The notes beneath the pieces are model-generated. The model was not told where the DNA came from and made no database searches. It saw only the letters and a program-made list of their open reading frames with translations. From Lepas anatifera (Eukaryota > Arthropoda > Thecostraca > Lepadidae): 64,000 nt of DNA. Location: the NCBI GenBank assembly GCA_034440635.1, contig JAOTON010000046.1, forward strand, positions 372,001 through 436,000. The letters run 5' to 3'. This document shows positions 32,601-44,841 of the stretch, in pieces (position 1 is the stretch's first letter; every line of letters starts with the position of its first letter). Made by a program: the position numbers and the translations under genes.

Positions 32601-35600
32601 TCACAGATGGGGCAGCGGTGCATCTTTGTGCCGCGGTGCAGGACCTCATGGCGAGCCAGGTCCTCCTTCCGGACGAAGCCCTTCTCGCACAGGTGGCAGA
32701 CGAAGTTCTTCTTGCCCTCATGCACGTACTCCACGTGCATTCTGCGGAAGGCGCCGCCCCAGGGAGCGGTGACAGAATGAATGACGGGAGCGAGGGGCAG
32801 TGGCAGCTGGCGCCGACCAAAACAGCACGTAAAAAGTAGCGGCGCCAGATGGTAGAGGAGGGAGGGGCAGTGCTATTAAGTTGTCGATATCGCACAATCA
32901 AGGTTTTAAGATTTGTCGTGGAAGGTCGCACGCACGTACACACGTACACACGTACGTACGCACACACCCACACACGATCTGATAAGGAAGCAACGATATT
33001 TGAAGGGTATCTCTGTACAATTTCCTAAGCAAAGAAAGTATTTTATATCTCTTTCATATATAATCGCACTTAAAATATAAGACAATCTTCCATTGAACTG
33101 CATAAAATGGGAAGCTCACACAAATATAAGCAATAAAGGCGAAACATGTGCGGAAACAAGTTTATAGACGGACAATTCGGAAAGAAGTCTAGTGCTTTCA
33201 TACAAGCGTTCTGACTGGGGCAAAGAATCGCAATAGCCGAAAGCATACGCGTGAAAGGGGGGCAGGGGGCCTGGCTTTTGGAAAATTTCTGATCTCGTAA
33301 ATGAGAGAAACCGGACATTCTTATATCCAGCCGCTGGGGGCGGAGAGCCCAATTAACGTTTTGGTCCTGACGTTGAAAGTCTTTGTGCATCGGTTGGTTT
33401 GACCCCCTTTTTGGGTGGGACACTTTGGCCGAAAGCCTAATATTTGATTGAGGTATAGTTCAGGTATATCAAAGTCCGCTGCTGGGCTTTCACATTGAGT
33501 CACGGGGCCTGAGCTTCCGCCCCGTCGAGATGAACCAGCGCTCACGTTGATGAAACAGGCATCGTTAAATGTTCGCCTGCGACGCTGCGTCAGAGCTGGC
33601 TCACCTGAGTCGGACCTTCCTGTTGAAGCTGCGGTCGCAGTGCGGGCACTTGAAGCCGCCCTGCCCCGTGTGGTGGAAGATGTGGCTCTTCAGCTGCGAC
33701 GCCTGGATGAAGCTCTTGCCGCAGTACTGGCAGCTGTGTGGCTTGACGCCCGTGTGCGTGCGCACGTGTCGGTTCAGCGTCTCCTTGGCCGAGAATCGCG
33801 CGCCGCAGTGTTTACATTCGTACGGCTTCTCGCCTGAAGGAGGGAAGCAAGCGGGTCCAAAGGGCTGCTGCTCACAGCGAACTGCACACGCAGTATGCCA
33901 TAGGGCGCCACCCTAGCTGACAGATTAGAAAGACCAAGAATTTCTATATGATGCCCAGATACAGCCAATGGGCTGACAACGCTGAACCCAGCACTTCACC
34001 TCGTCGCTTCGGGCTTTGGGTCAATTGTTTCAGTTACGTCAGTTGCAGCTGATGAGTCCTACAGACGTTATCATATATTTCCCAAATTACTGCCAAAGGC
34101 ACAGACACCTGATTCGACAAACATTAAGCGAGTTCGTCAGATCGAAACAAAACCTTATTTGGCGTTAAACGCAATGAGTGCACACAAAAACACGTCCCAC
34201 AACCCCAGCCGATATTCCACTAACCACATAAGACCCATCACGACCGCTAACGTCCCCATTACCGTGGCGCCCCGCCAGCTCACCTGTGTGGATGCGCCTG
34301 TGCTTCTTGTACCCGCCGATTGAGGGGAAGTTCTTCTCGCAGAAGTCACACTGGTAGGGCCGCTCGCCCGTGTGGGTGCGCAGGTGCACCTGGGGTCCGG
34401 CAGACGGGTCAGCTGGATCGGGACTACCCACTGGTCCTCTGGCGGCCACGCACGGTACAGACTGCTCCATTATCCTCTGGCGGTCGCCTGGTCCCACAGT
34501 ACAGACGGGTCAGCTGGATCGGGACTACCCACTGGTCCTCTGGCGGCCACGCACAGTACAGACTGCTCATTATCCTCTGGCGGTCGCCTGGTCCCACAGT
34601 ACAGACGGGTCAGCTGGATCAGGACTACCCACTGGTCATCTGGCGCCCACGCCTGGTCCCACAGTACAGACGGGTCAGCTGGATCGGGACTACCCACCGG
34701 TCCTCTGGCGGCCACGCACGTAGACTGTCATATCTCTGGCGGTCACGCCTGGTCCCACAGTACAGACGGGTCAGCTGGATCAGGACTACCCACTGGTCAT
34801 CTGGCGGCCACGCCTGGTCCCACAGTACAGACTGCTCCAATTATCCTCTGGCGGCCACGCCTGGTCCCACAGCACAGATAGGTACCCCGAATCGCTAGCA
34901 AAAGCGAAGAGGTGCATAGCATCCTTCTGTGGATTTGTTTCTATTCACAGCTGCATATCATGATGCGTTCGCTAGTGATAAATAAAATACAGCAGGGCTT
35001 AGTTTCTAATTGCAGTAATGCTGACAAACAAAACAGATATTATTTGACGCAGATTATTAGCATTATGGCATGACTGAGAAAGTATACAAAAACAAAGTAT
35101 CTAAGCTATGGTGTAGACAAAACTCACGCGTTAATAATCTCTATAAGCCCCTTGCATTATAAGCGATCTCCGAAACAGCACGAGCGCCAGTCTCCGACAC
35201 CGGCCGGTAAGACGAGCTCCGTCCCACCTGGAGAGGCGTGGCGCCGAACATCTGCTTCTCGCAGTAGGGACAGGTGTAGCACTTCTGGCGGCGGACCTGG
35301 CCGGCGTGCGCGCGCAGGTGCTCGCGCAGGTTGTCCTTGCGTGTGAACATCTTCGCGCACACCTGCAGAAATCCGCGTTGCATGACACAGAAGCCGCCGG
35401 CAGAATGACTTTCCACCTCACCATTATCTACATCGACGGACAGACAAAATTTGTATCCATTCTGAAAACAGAGGTACATGCAAGCGTACAATAAGAATTT
35501 AGAGTTTCTTCCGAAATACATTCAATGGAGATGAAGTGGAAGAAGTCGATATGATTGCACAAGAGCATTTCCGAATCTCATTTTACACAATGAAAAAATA

Positions 35601-38600
35601 CATCAGCCTAAACAGGCAAAGCACATACTTATTTGCCAGTACTTTATATGGGGATAGAAAAAGAGCACTACTAAACAAAATGGATTTTCTCCTTGTAAGA
35701 TTTAGATAACGGATTGCATGACCAGAAGTACGGCCGGTTTTCCTACCTTGATTTCATCACCATTCTGTACAAGCTCCTGGCAGCGGAAGACATCAGAAAG
35801 TCCATCAGCCAGCAGCTTCTACTGACTCCTAATAATAATTGAACCCCTATCCTACCACATAATTAAAATAATCACCCGATGTAACGCGTGGGTCAACTTT
35901 GACTGGCTTTGTACCTCTGAAAAGTTCTCAATGTGCAATCAAAGAGATCCTTCCCAACTATCCGCGCAACGCATCATCCTAATAATAGATATTGAATACT
36001 AGACGTCCCACAAAGCCGGGTCCCTGCCTCCCTGTGTTGTCAGCCAATCGACATCAGGTGTAAGTTAGTCACGTCTCCGAGGACCCGCCCCCAGCCTCCC
36101 TGCCAGGATCAGTTGTCAGTCAATCCACGTCAGCCCGCCCTTTGCTGTCACATATAGGACCGAGCGGATCGGAACCCAGAAGTCCATAACTTCGCCACAG
36201 ACTGGAAGGATAATTTGATTTGATCAAATTTCCCACATTTAGTCCACATCCATCCTTTTGTTTTACTGATTTAACGACATCCCCAGTGCCACTACGTGTT
36301 GAGTTTGAGGCAGCTGACTCCTCCCTGGCGCCACCCTGACCCTCACCTGACAGGGGTAGGCGGCCTTGGGTTTGCCGTCGCAGCCCGTCTGCATGATGTG
36401 CCTGTCCAGGTGGTACTTTCTGCTGAAGTGCTTGTTACACACCTGACGGTAAAAGGCAGAGGTTATACCGGGTTACCAAGCATGGGACGGAGCAAAACAG
36501 AAATATCAGAAACGAGCAAACGATATGAACAGCACTCTATTTCCAAGAAGGTCTGCATGTCCAATACCAATTAGGTTCAAGAGATGATGGTAAAACAACT
36601 TTGGCATCCCAAATTTCCATCCCAACATGAAAATGCGCCCGAATCTTGCTGGTGGGAGACTCATCTCAGTGGGGCGTACATCATTGTTGGGTAGCACTAT
36701 TAAAGTTCAGCAACATGTACATGCGTGCGTCCAGAAAGAGATCCCAAAAACAAATATTTCAAAAGAACGAGACACGGAATTATCAACCACTTCCGTCGCT
36801 TTAAATCAGATGAAAACTTCAATGAACGCAGTCTGCCAGCAATATTCAAATGCACGCCCACCACTGCAATGGAGACCGGGAGGCCAGTCTCCTGACAAGA
36901 CCAGACCCCATCTCTCTGTCTCTCTCCACAGTGGCAGCCGTCTCACCTCGCAGGTGTAGGGCTTCAGGCCGGTGTGGGTGTACATGTGCCTGGCCAGGGT
37001 GCCCTTGTCGGCGCAGCGCGCGCCGCACTGCGGACACTCGTGCACGTCGCCCTGGAAGTGGATGATGCGCTTGTGACGGTCCACCGACGACTTCAGACGG
37101 AACGTCTTCAAGCAGTCCGGCTGGTCACAGGGGAACTCACCGCCCTGCGGGGTGTCACAGAGGGGCGCGTCAGTCCGGCTGGTCGCAGGGGAACTCACCG
37201 CCCTGCGGGGGGGTGCCACAGAGCTGCGGTTCAGTCCAGTCCTCCCCTGAGGAGTGCTATCCAGAGCTAGGTAGTCCGGCTTCCTGGTCCCTCCTTCAGA
37301 GATGGAGGTGTTCAACTACACCCCCAGCCACAAACAGCCCGGAGGCGACACTGGTACAGCAGCAGACACAGCCCTCCTCTTTAAGGTCTCCATCACCGTA
37401 CGCCTACTTCCCCTGATGTATACTCCAGTCTGTTTCCCATACCATTTTTTAAATGATTCGCTCGATTCACCTACACCCTCACAAGCATTGGTTTAGCTGG
37501 GCTGGTCTAGGTGCTTTGGCTGGCTTTTCATATGATAGAGGCCCTGATACCACAGGGTCACAAAATCGGGTGAACCCTGCAGCACAGCCGAATCGGTGCA
37601 AAGGAAGCTGGTATATCCACAACCCCTGCAGAGAACCCCTGCACAGAAACACAATGCTTCCATACAACACAATCCCGTATTCACGTAAACCCAGCCCCCG
37701 CCTGCTGGGCGTCAGGCACCTTGTGCGCCGTCTCGATGCTCTCGCCGCAGCAGTGGCACTTGTCGGCCGAGATCGCCTCCAGCAGCTTGTTCACCCGCTC
37801 CAGCATGTCGTCTGCAGACGACGCACCAGCTCAGTGTCACCGAGGGGCCACTCAGCGCGGGACCAGAACAGACGGCAACACGCCGGCTTACACAGGGCAC
37901 CGGGTATGAATTTTTATAGCGAAACGCCTGGAGTTATGTTTGAGGACAGAGTGTGTATCAAGGCTAAACAAACAACACAAAAACAAAATAACAGATGTTC
38001 AAGACGATTCACCCTGGTTTATGCTCCCAAATGTTTTCTACTGATCCTCCATCCCTAGCCCTGACCGTGTTCGCAAGTCCACATTCCATACCCCATCAAA
38101 GACCAACAGAACCGCGCCCAGCTATGGAAGCACCCGGCGCTTCCGCTGAAGGCGCCGGGAGCTTCCGCTGAACACTCGGCCCCAGTCTTCAGTACCGCTC
38201 AGCTGCCGTCCCGCACCCCTCACCAGTAAGCGCGCCCTTCAGTTTGATGTTGTGTTCAATGAGCAGGCGGATCTGCTCCGGGTCGTCGGGGATGATGATC
38301 TCTCCCTGTTCCAGCACGCGGCCCGGCGGCCGCAGGTCCACCGGCAGCGGCGGCGGCAGAGTGTCCAGCGCCGCTGCCGGCGGCACCTCCTCCACCATAT
38401 CCACCTCCGAACCTGACACAGTCAGCGAGGCACAGCGTCACACTGCAGCCGGCACCCGACCCCCGGACTACAACTGAAAATCCACGCACGCACTCGCACT
38501 GAGGCCTTACAATGGTGAAACGTGACTGCGTGGATATTGCCTAAAACCAAGCGGTTTCTTTGTGTTTGGTGTGAACAGAACAAAGTCTGCCAGCAAGCAG

Positions 38601-39773
38601 TAACTGTCGACAGCAGTAATTACTGGGTGATATCACACAGGTATACATGAAAACACTCTCCATCGATAGTTCCCGCAGTCACCGCCCGTCGCCATCTGCT
38701 CCAGAGTCTACCTGGCGGCCATCTGCTCCGAGGCCTACCTGGCCGCCATCTGCTCCGGGGCCTACCAGTCAGCCATCTGCTCCGGGGCCTACCAGTCCGC
38801 CATCTGAGCTCCGGGGCCTACCAGTCCGCCATCTGCTCCGGGGCCTACCAGTCAGCCATCTGCTCCGGGCCTACCTGGCGGCCACCATCTGCTCCGGGGC
38901 CTACCTGGCGGCCACCTGCTCCGGGCCTACCTGGCGCGGACACCTCGTCCACGAGGGCTGGTACGTCGTGCGCTGGACCGGCGGCGAGGCTGTCCGCCAG
39001 GTGGGCAGCCATCATCTCCGTGTTGATGAGCATGCTGTCCTCCTTCTCCGCTGCGTCGGCTTCTCCCAGTTCAGCGTCGCCAGAGCCGGGCTCGGCGGGT
39101 CCCGGCACCGGTTCAACAGGCACTGGGTCGCTTTCAGGGGTGGTAAACGGTATCAGGAGCACCTCTGCGGACACGTACACAAGTTATTGTTTGTATGGCT
39201 CTTCTCTGTTCACTGCTACAAAATGCATCCTTTTTGTTATGCGATTTACAGCCTATACACCGCTAACAGAAAAACAACGTCAGACACAGGGTCATATACC
39301 ACACGCTGCATCGACAAAATGTTTAAATGTTCCAGATTTTTTAAGTCCGAATTTCTGACAAATTATTGGATTGAGAAATGGTTGTCATTCATTTGTACAA
39401 AAAATCAGAGATGACGAAAATAGAATTGAATGAATTACGATATAAACCAGAACATTCAATCAAAGTCCTTTGGGAAGGCTGGACAGCTCTCACCAGTGAG
39501 GCAGTCGTATATCCTGATCTCACCTGGTTCAGCTTCGGCGCTCTCCTTCACAACAGGGGCGTTCTGCTGGGGCTTCGCTGCTGCTGCCAGCGAGTCCAAC
39601 GGCGCCACGTCATTAATGACGTCATCAAACAGCTCGGCCATCTTGTTGACGATTTCATCCTTGCGTTTCAGCAGCGCCAGTCGCTGGCTGTTGCGTTTGG
39701 GAGGCGACAACTTCTGAGCAGAGGTCTCGGAGACACGCACGATACGCCGCGGGTTACTCTTGGTGGGTGCCAT
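29666..39773 (-). CDS. Conserved C2H2 zinc-finger protein, 12 fingers (13 coding exons, 750 aa)
   Basis: Exons in coding order: 39773-39494, 39164-38931, 38412-38224, 37811-37720, 37144-36947, 36442-36347, 35362-35228, 34389-34284, 33833-33605, 32741-32546, 32183-32024, 30502-30283, 29783-29666. All are GT-AG, all phases agree, and the total is 751 codons with the stop. Residues 1-235 are low-complexity and acidic with no known domain; 235-265 hold a CxxC pair ([14 protein letters not shown]). Residues 271-612 hold twelve C2H2 fingers, several with TGEKP-type linkers. The Cys or His pairs of fingers 3 (CE/VCNKHF), 5 (LQ/VHLRTH) and 9 ([10 protein letters not shown]) are completed only across splice junctions, which validates the model. 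A basic helix follows ([13 protein letters not shown]), then a short C-terminal domain ([30 protein letters not shown]). It is presumably a nuclear DNA-binding regulator; I do not recognise the orthologue. ATG 39773 has a good context (AACATGG) and a 5' UTR acceptor is possible near 39843. Confidence 0.9.
29882..30330 (-). repeat. 57-bp tandem array copying the exon 12 donor region
   Basis: Eight units, mostly exactly 57 bp apart, including the exonic one. Read on the gene strand each unit carries the last ~45 nt of exon 12 (ACCGAGAGCCCCACACTCTC, then CGACCGTCTCAG) followed by GTGAGTGAC. The first unit is the true exon end and donor (30283/30282); the other seven lie in intron 12. Because 57 is a multiple of three, a long repetitive open frame appears on the opposite strand; it is not a gene. 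Confidence 0.92.
30790..31375. repeat. 30-bp minisatellite in zinc-finger intron 11
   Basis: About nineteen diverged copies of GTGCAGTGAAGAGGTAAGGAATGACAGTGG-like units (given here only as the family word GAAGAGGTAAGGAATGACAG), mixed with GTGAATAAGCAATGAATGAC variants at the left. It yields a long artefactual minus-strand frame of repeated [10 protein letters not shown]. Confidence 0.9.
34395..34880. repeat. ~100-bp tandem array abutting the exon 8 acceptor
   Basis: Units beginning CAGACGGGTCAGCTGGATC start near 34401, 34501, 34601, 34664 and 34761, with partial copies to 34880. The array starts within about 10 bp of the exon 8 acceptor (34391-34390) and fills the 3' end of intron 7. Confidence 0.9.
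35900..36200. other. Promoter-like stretch inside zinc-finger intron 6
   Basis: Contains a partial tandem duplication of TTGTCAGCCAATCGACATCAG (second copy with GTCAATCCACGTCAG), a GACGTC, a GC-rich CCCGCCC, and CACATATAGGA downstream on the plus strand. This could be a cryptic or antisense promoter, or a repeat; no transcript evidence is visible. Confidence 0.3.
37113..37212 (-). repeat. 58-bp duplication of the exon 5 acceptor and exon start
   Basis: On the gene strand CCGCAG/GGCGGTGAGTTCCCC and the next ~20 nt of exon 5 occur twice, 58 bp apart. The inner copy is the real exon. In the outer copy the codon for the second zinc-binding Cys of finger 1 is TGA instead of TGC, so splicing there would stop translation after about ten codons. 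Confidence 0.92.
38697..38937 (-). repeat. 27-bp tandem array copying the exon 2 donor
   Basis: On the gene strand about nine units of CCAG/GTAGGCCCCGGAGCAGATGG follow exon 2, each recreating a donor-like CAG/GTAGGC or CTG/GTAGGC. The first unit holds the true donor at 38930-38929. Unit length varies between 26 and 30 bp. Confidence 0.9.
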
Positions 39774-41797
39774 GTTGGCCGCTTCGGCCTCGTGCTCGGT
39801 CTTCTGCGATAGATGTGGGCACTGCTGTCTGGAACAGCCCTGTGGAAATATGTCGGAAATATTATGGACATTTATTTGGTTCGTTTTTGGTAATTCAGTT
39901 CAAAAGCCTAGGGACATCCCAGCGCTGACAAGGTCAAAGAAGCATTTCTGGTCGATTGTTACTGAGCAGTGTCTCGGTACAATCTGCGTAATTCATGGCA
40001 AGACGTACCTACGATTACTAGAACACGGGTTACGGGGGGGTTAGGTCACAAACATGCATTTGGATAAGGGGACAACAAGCGAGTCATCAACAATACCCCT
40101 GACCGGGCCCCTGCGGCTGAACCGGGCAGGTGGAGGAAAGAGACGGGCGGATTGATTGCGCCGGTGAGAAAACGACAAAAAAACTTAGCGCGTTCATTTT
40201 ACATCCTTTTCTATGTGTAGGCCGAAAAGATCAGAGGGAAGAGAATCCACCGAGACAAGACGGGATACAACATAATTCTAAGACCTGAGCATATATAGAA
40301 AAATATAAACAAAGAAAATAAGATTGCAGGCTTGGCCGAGATGGGCTTCTCGGTGGTGATGGCTGAGATAAGAGTGCAGGTTGTCCACCGTTGAATATGC
40401 TTACGGACGAGCCACACCACTGCATAGTTTGTTCCGCGGCCCCAGCATTCAAAGGTAATGACTGGACGAGTGCAGAGCTGCGCGGGAGGGCACAGATACC
40501 CTGATAGTGAGAATCACCATGTGAACCGATAGCTGTAGCTCAAGCAATGTGTTAACTTTCCTCACAAGAAAATCAAACAGCTTGGGTTCGGCCACGCAGG
40601 CGGAAAAGATAATGAGAAGACGGTAGGACCGCCAACGACGGACGAGAACAGAGCCAATGGCGAGACCGGTCACCTCGATTGACATCGCCACCACCACATC
40701 ATTCATCGCGCGCCGCCGCCGACGGGTTGACTCGTGCCCTGAGGGGCTCACACCTGAAAACGTTTATCACACCCTCTCCTAGCAGGCGATTCTGCACCAT
40801 TGACACCGTTGACTGCTGTCACCTCCTACCACGTTTACCCCATAGGCAGGGGAGTCCAACATCGAATGAGGTGTTCATGATGAAAATATCCGGGCATCTG
40901 GTCATAAATTACCTTAAGCACCAAATTACACAACCACACAATCCAGGTCCTACCCCAGACATTGCAATGCTTGCAGGAGGGGTCTGAGCCTCCTGCTGAG
41001 TTTTAGAGGGCCTTTGGCCTCTTTCAGTAGGTCCAATCGGATTCCACTCACATTGCCAGATATGAAGAGTAACATATCATAAAGAAAAAAGGAAATTTTG
41101 AATGAAAGTAATAAAAATAAAATGGAGCTTTTCAAGGCAGAACAATTATTTAGGGCTAACAAAATACTCAGGCAAAAGCTAGGCCTCACCACAAAACAAT
41201 AGTGAGCTGCCCAATTCACAGTCAAATGAAACCATGCATGTATATTTACAATATTGGTAGAACATAAAGTATACCGAAATTAGCTATGTGTCAGCGTTTG
41301 CAAGGGTTTATGATGTTTGATCATTTACCAAATTCTAAAACATTTTTCTGAATTTACAAGCTCCTTGGAGCCCCAATGAGTCCTTTTGAAGCTGCATCAA
41401 CACAGTTTAGTGTTGCCTGTTGAGGTGTTGTCAAATTTGTTGGGTACACTGACATTGTGTAGGTGTAGGTGATGAGTTTCATTGAGTGAAAGATACATCC
41501 AATTATGGCATAGCAAATCTGGCTTTGCCTAAGACCCCCCATGAGGGAGGCTAGTTTTGGCCATAGAAGCAGGTAAATAAAGTGTTGCTTAGCAAACCTC
41601 AGCATTGAGTGCTAAGGGAGGGAAGAAAAAATGAAAACAGATGTGAAGATGTTAAAAAATAAAATGATCTTCAGGAGCCATAAATACTCAAAAGCTCACA
41701 TTATAGGCAGAGCTGTGAGACACTCAAGGTTGATTGTGTTTAATGAGAGTGAACTCTGGCCCCATTGCCCAATAGGTTAAGTTAGAGGTAAAGTACA
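39774..41797. other. Upstream of the zinc-finger gene; no gene recognised
   Basis: A GC-rich stretch at 40610-40760 holds an AGCCAATGGC (CCAAT box on either strand) and is a candidate promoter for the minus-strand zinc-finger gene; this is inference. The remainder is AT-rich without recognisable features. Confidence 0.4.
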
Positions 41798-42707
41798 GGC
41801 TACACTGCACACTTTTCCCTTTTTTAATCACACTTTTCCACTTTCTACTCACGAGAAGAAGTTCAAACCATTGAATTCCAATGGTGCAGCTACACTGTGA
41901 GTAAAAAGTAAAAAGTGAGAAAGTGAAAAAGTGAAAATGCAAAAAGCGTAGTTAAAAAGTGAAAAAGCGTGAGTAGAAAATGAAAAAATGGAAAAGTGAA
42001 AAGGTAAAAACGCAAAAACGTAGTTAGAAAGTGAAAAAGGGAAAATGTCAGAAGTTTAAATATTTGAACTTCACGGTGAATATTTCGCTTTTGAACTCTC
42101 ATTTGCAGTCCTTGCGCGACTGCGGCGAATCTTAGCAGCAGTGTGTGAAGGTGGGAGGGTTGGGTTTTTGTGAATGGGAGGTATGTGCATAAATGGCTCG
42201 TTATTTACGTTGATTGTGTGTGAACCACACAATATTGGGAAAACATTACGCTGTTATTTCATTGCCAAAATTTTCAAAGTGCCTAGTAGGGCCCCTATGG
42301 GCCCCATGACTAAAATGATGGTTGGATTATCTTTGGAGGATAAAGATGATGCGAAAAACATATTTTTGTTTCTTTTTGTGTCCTCTATGATCAGAAATAA
42401 CTCTTTTTTGTAATGAGTTAAGCACGCACTGAATACGAATCCGTGCTGAATCTGTGCTGAACCTGTGCTGAATCTGTGCTAACTTCCGTTACATCATTGT
42501 GTATGTATCATTGCTTTGTGCGTCGATAAATGTTTACGAATTCAAAAACTTGGAAGTAAAGCCGAAAGTAAAAAAGCATAAAGTGGAAAAGTGAAAAAGT
42601 AGAAAGTGAAAAAGTAAAAAAGCAAAAAATGTAGTTAAAAAATGAAAAGTGTGATTAAAAAATGAAAAAAGCAAAAAGTGAAAAAGTAAAAAGTGTGCAG
42701 TGTAGCC
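41798..42707. mobile_element. Inverted-repeat element with purine-rich GTGAAAAA interior
   Basis: Ends are GGCTACACTGCACACTTTT and its inverted equivalent AAAAGTGTGCAGTGTAGCC. Behind each end is a long strand-asymmetric tract of GTGAAAAAGTGAAAA-type repeats (41890-42050 and 42560-42700) around a unique centre. No transposase and no clear target duplication; superfamily undetermined. Confidence 0.78.
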
Positions 42708-44837
42708 CGGCCTTAAGGGACGTGATGTCTATCTTTATGTTGGGATTCAGAAAATCATCTTACAAAGTAAAAAAAACTGTGTTTGTGGTGAGGATGAGCT
42801 AAAAGTTTACTATCAGCTCAGAATTCCTGTTGACTCACATATTTTGGCTCAGTAAGATCATTTTCTGAGCCTGGCATGTCACTTTATTTTTGACATAGCC
42901 TGCAGAGTCAGGGAGCCCAAGTTTACTCACAGTTTAGGTAATTCAAACTTGAGTGGTGTGCAACTCTGATAAGAGACCAAAAAAACCATCTAGATTGTTA
43001 TTTTCATCAGATATTCACCATGGAAAATGGGTAAAAAATTGTCTGTGAAACAGTGCATTTTTCTCATTTGCACTGGGGAGAAAAAGAGAAATTTCAGTCT
43101 TCAGGACACAAAGAAGCACATTGTAATATTTCAATGATGCTTCAGCTTTCTTTCTTATGCACTTTTGTTTCCTTTTGGACACAGCAGGCATAGTTACAGG
43201 GCTATCCAAACTTTCAGTAAATTGTACAAAAGTTCTTGCTAACCAAGTCATAGGTCTGCAGTTAGTTAGGTCAAAGGGCACTGGTCTTCATGCCAGGTAG
43301 GAAAAATATGGAGCACTGGACACTGACAGGAGGGGCTGCACACCATGAATGGTCCCTTGTTTGCATGCAAAGAAACTTACAGTGATTAACACCCTGTTTT
43401 TCCAATGCTGCCTTAACAAAATGACCTTTTTTACAAATCTGAAATTTCAAAGACAATTTAAGGAAAATATGCCTATTTGGTGATCCATTCCCTGGGTTAT
43501 CCTCCAGTAGGCTGTTCGTGAACATCATTCAACTAAATCTGCCTGATCCTCTTCTAAAGCGAAAAGTGATTTTCACTAAAAGCTGACCCCAATCAGGTGA
43601 ATTTTCCTTAGCTGAGACTGAAAGATATTGCCTCATTTGTAAGCAATTCCCTAAATTTAACAAAACTGCAAGATTTGCTAGGTTAGCTAAAAAAACTCAG
43701 AAATAAAACCTGAGTTGCTTACTTCTGGCTCACCAAATTAGGTAAAGAAGTTCACTCTCAGTTAAACCAATTTGCCCAGAAGTCATTAAGACAAGATACA
43801 AGACTTAAGCAAGGCCTTTTCAACTACTCAAGTAGTCAGCCCAACCCAAGTCTCCCAGACTGCTGCAAACCATTATAGGCATAGGAAACATGACAAAAAT
43901 AAAGCACTGAAATTTGATCAATTTGCTAATGGTCAAACGTTCGAAGCATGCTTAGGGCAAATACCAACACATGCGGACACAAAAGTATTCCAAAAATACC
44001 CACAGCCACTGACCAGTGCGCCACAATTGCCCCGAACACCCAGCTCGCGCTTTAAATCAAATAATTTTGAGATAAAATAGCAAGATGATCCAAAAGAACT
44101 TACCGACTGCCACCTGCACGTCGCTTCAGCGCAACAAGTGTGATGCAGTCCCGCAGATGCTGATGTTCACAGTGTAACTAGCAACCCCTCCCCGAATCGC
44201 CCCTACTGTTCCGCAACGCCATCTTGTTATGCGGCTCAGTGGCCTCGAAACGGACGGGGTTGCCGCCGGGACCGCGGCAGCCTCCCAGTCATTCGCCCAA
44301 TAGCACGTCCGGCCGGGAGGGGCAGCGGCGGGTCCAGGAAGCGCTCATTGGGGTAGCAAGTCAAGAAAAAGCCAACTTTTGCGGAGGTAGGTAGATACAT
44401 TGGGTTCATATCTATAATGTATATCATTAGAATTTACACCTACTTTTGATTCTGAGCCCGCCAGCGTGGACGTGGTAGCGCCTGGCCGGCGTCTGCCCAC
44501 CAGCGGTGCCGCAGTGCGGCCGTTGTATCTCAGCCACCCAAGAGGTGTCTGCCGAACAAGTTCCGGGGAGGGTCCAGTGCCGAGTCGAGGCTGATTATTT
44601 AGGTTAAGGGGGAAACGGGGCCAAAAGTCGCGAGAAAAAAAGTCGCAAGAAAAAGCAAATGGGATTTTAAAGAAAAACTGCCAAAAATTAGGGTGCTGAG
44701 GGGCAAATTCATTTTTCCTCTCTGGATCTGCGCCTGGGTAGATACGAAGGGACAATGGACCCCTCCGCCATGGGTCACTGGCCAGTCGGGGCTGACTACT
44801 GGTCAGTCCACGAGCCCGTTATCATAAGACTGGGTGC
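42708..44837. other. No gene recognised
   Basis: AT-rich to about 44120, then GC-richer DNA. Short minus-strand frames at 43015-43528 and 44236-44755 contain nothing I recognise. Confidence 0.5.
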
Positions 44838-44841
44838 TTAA

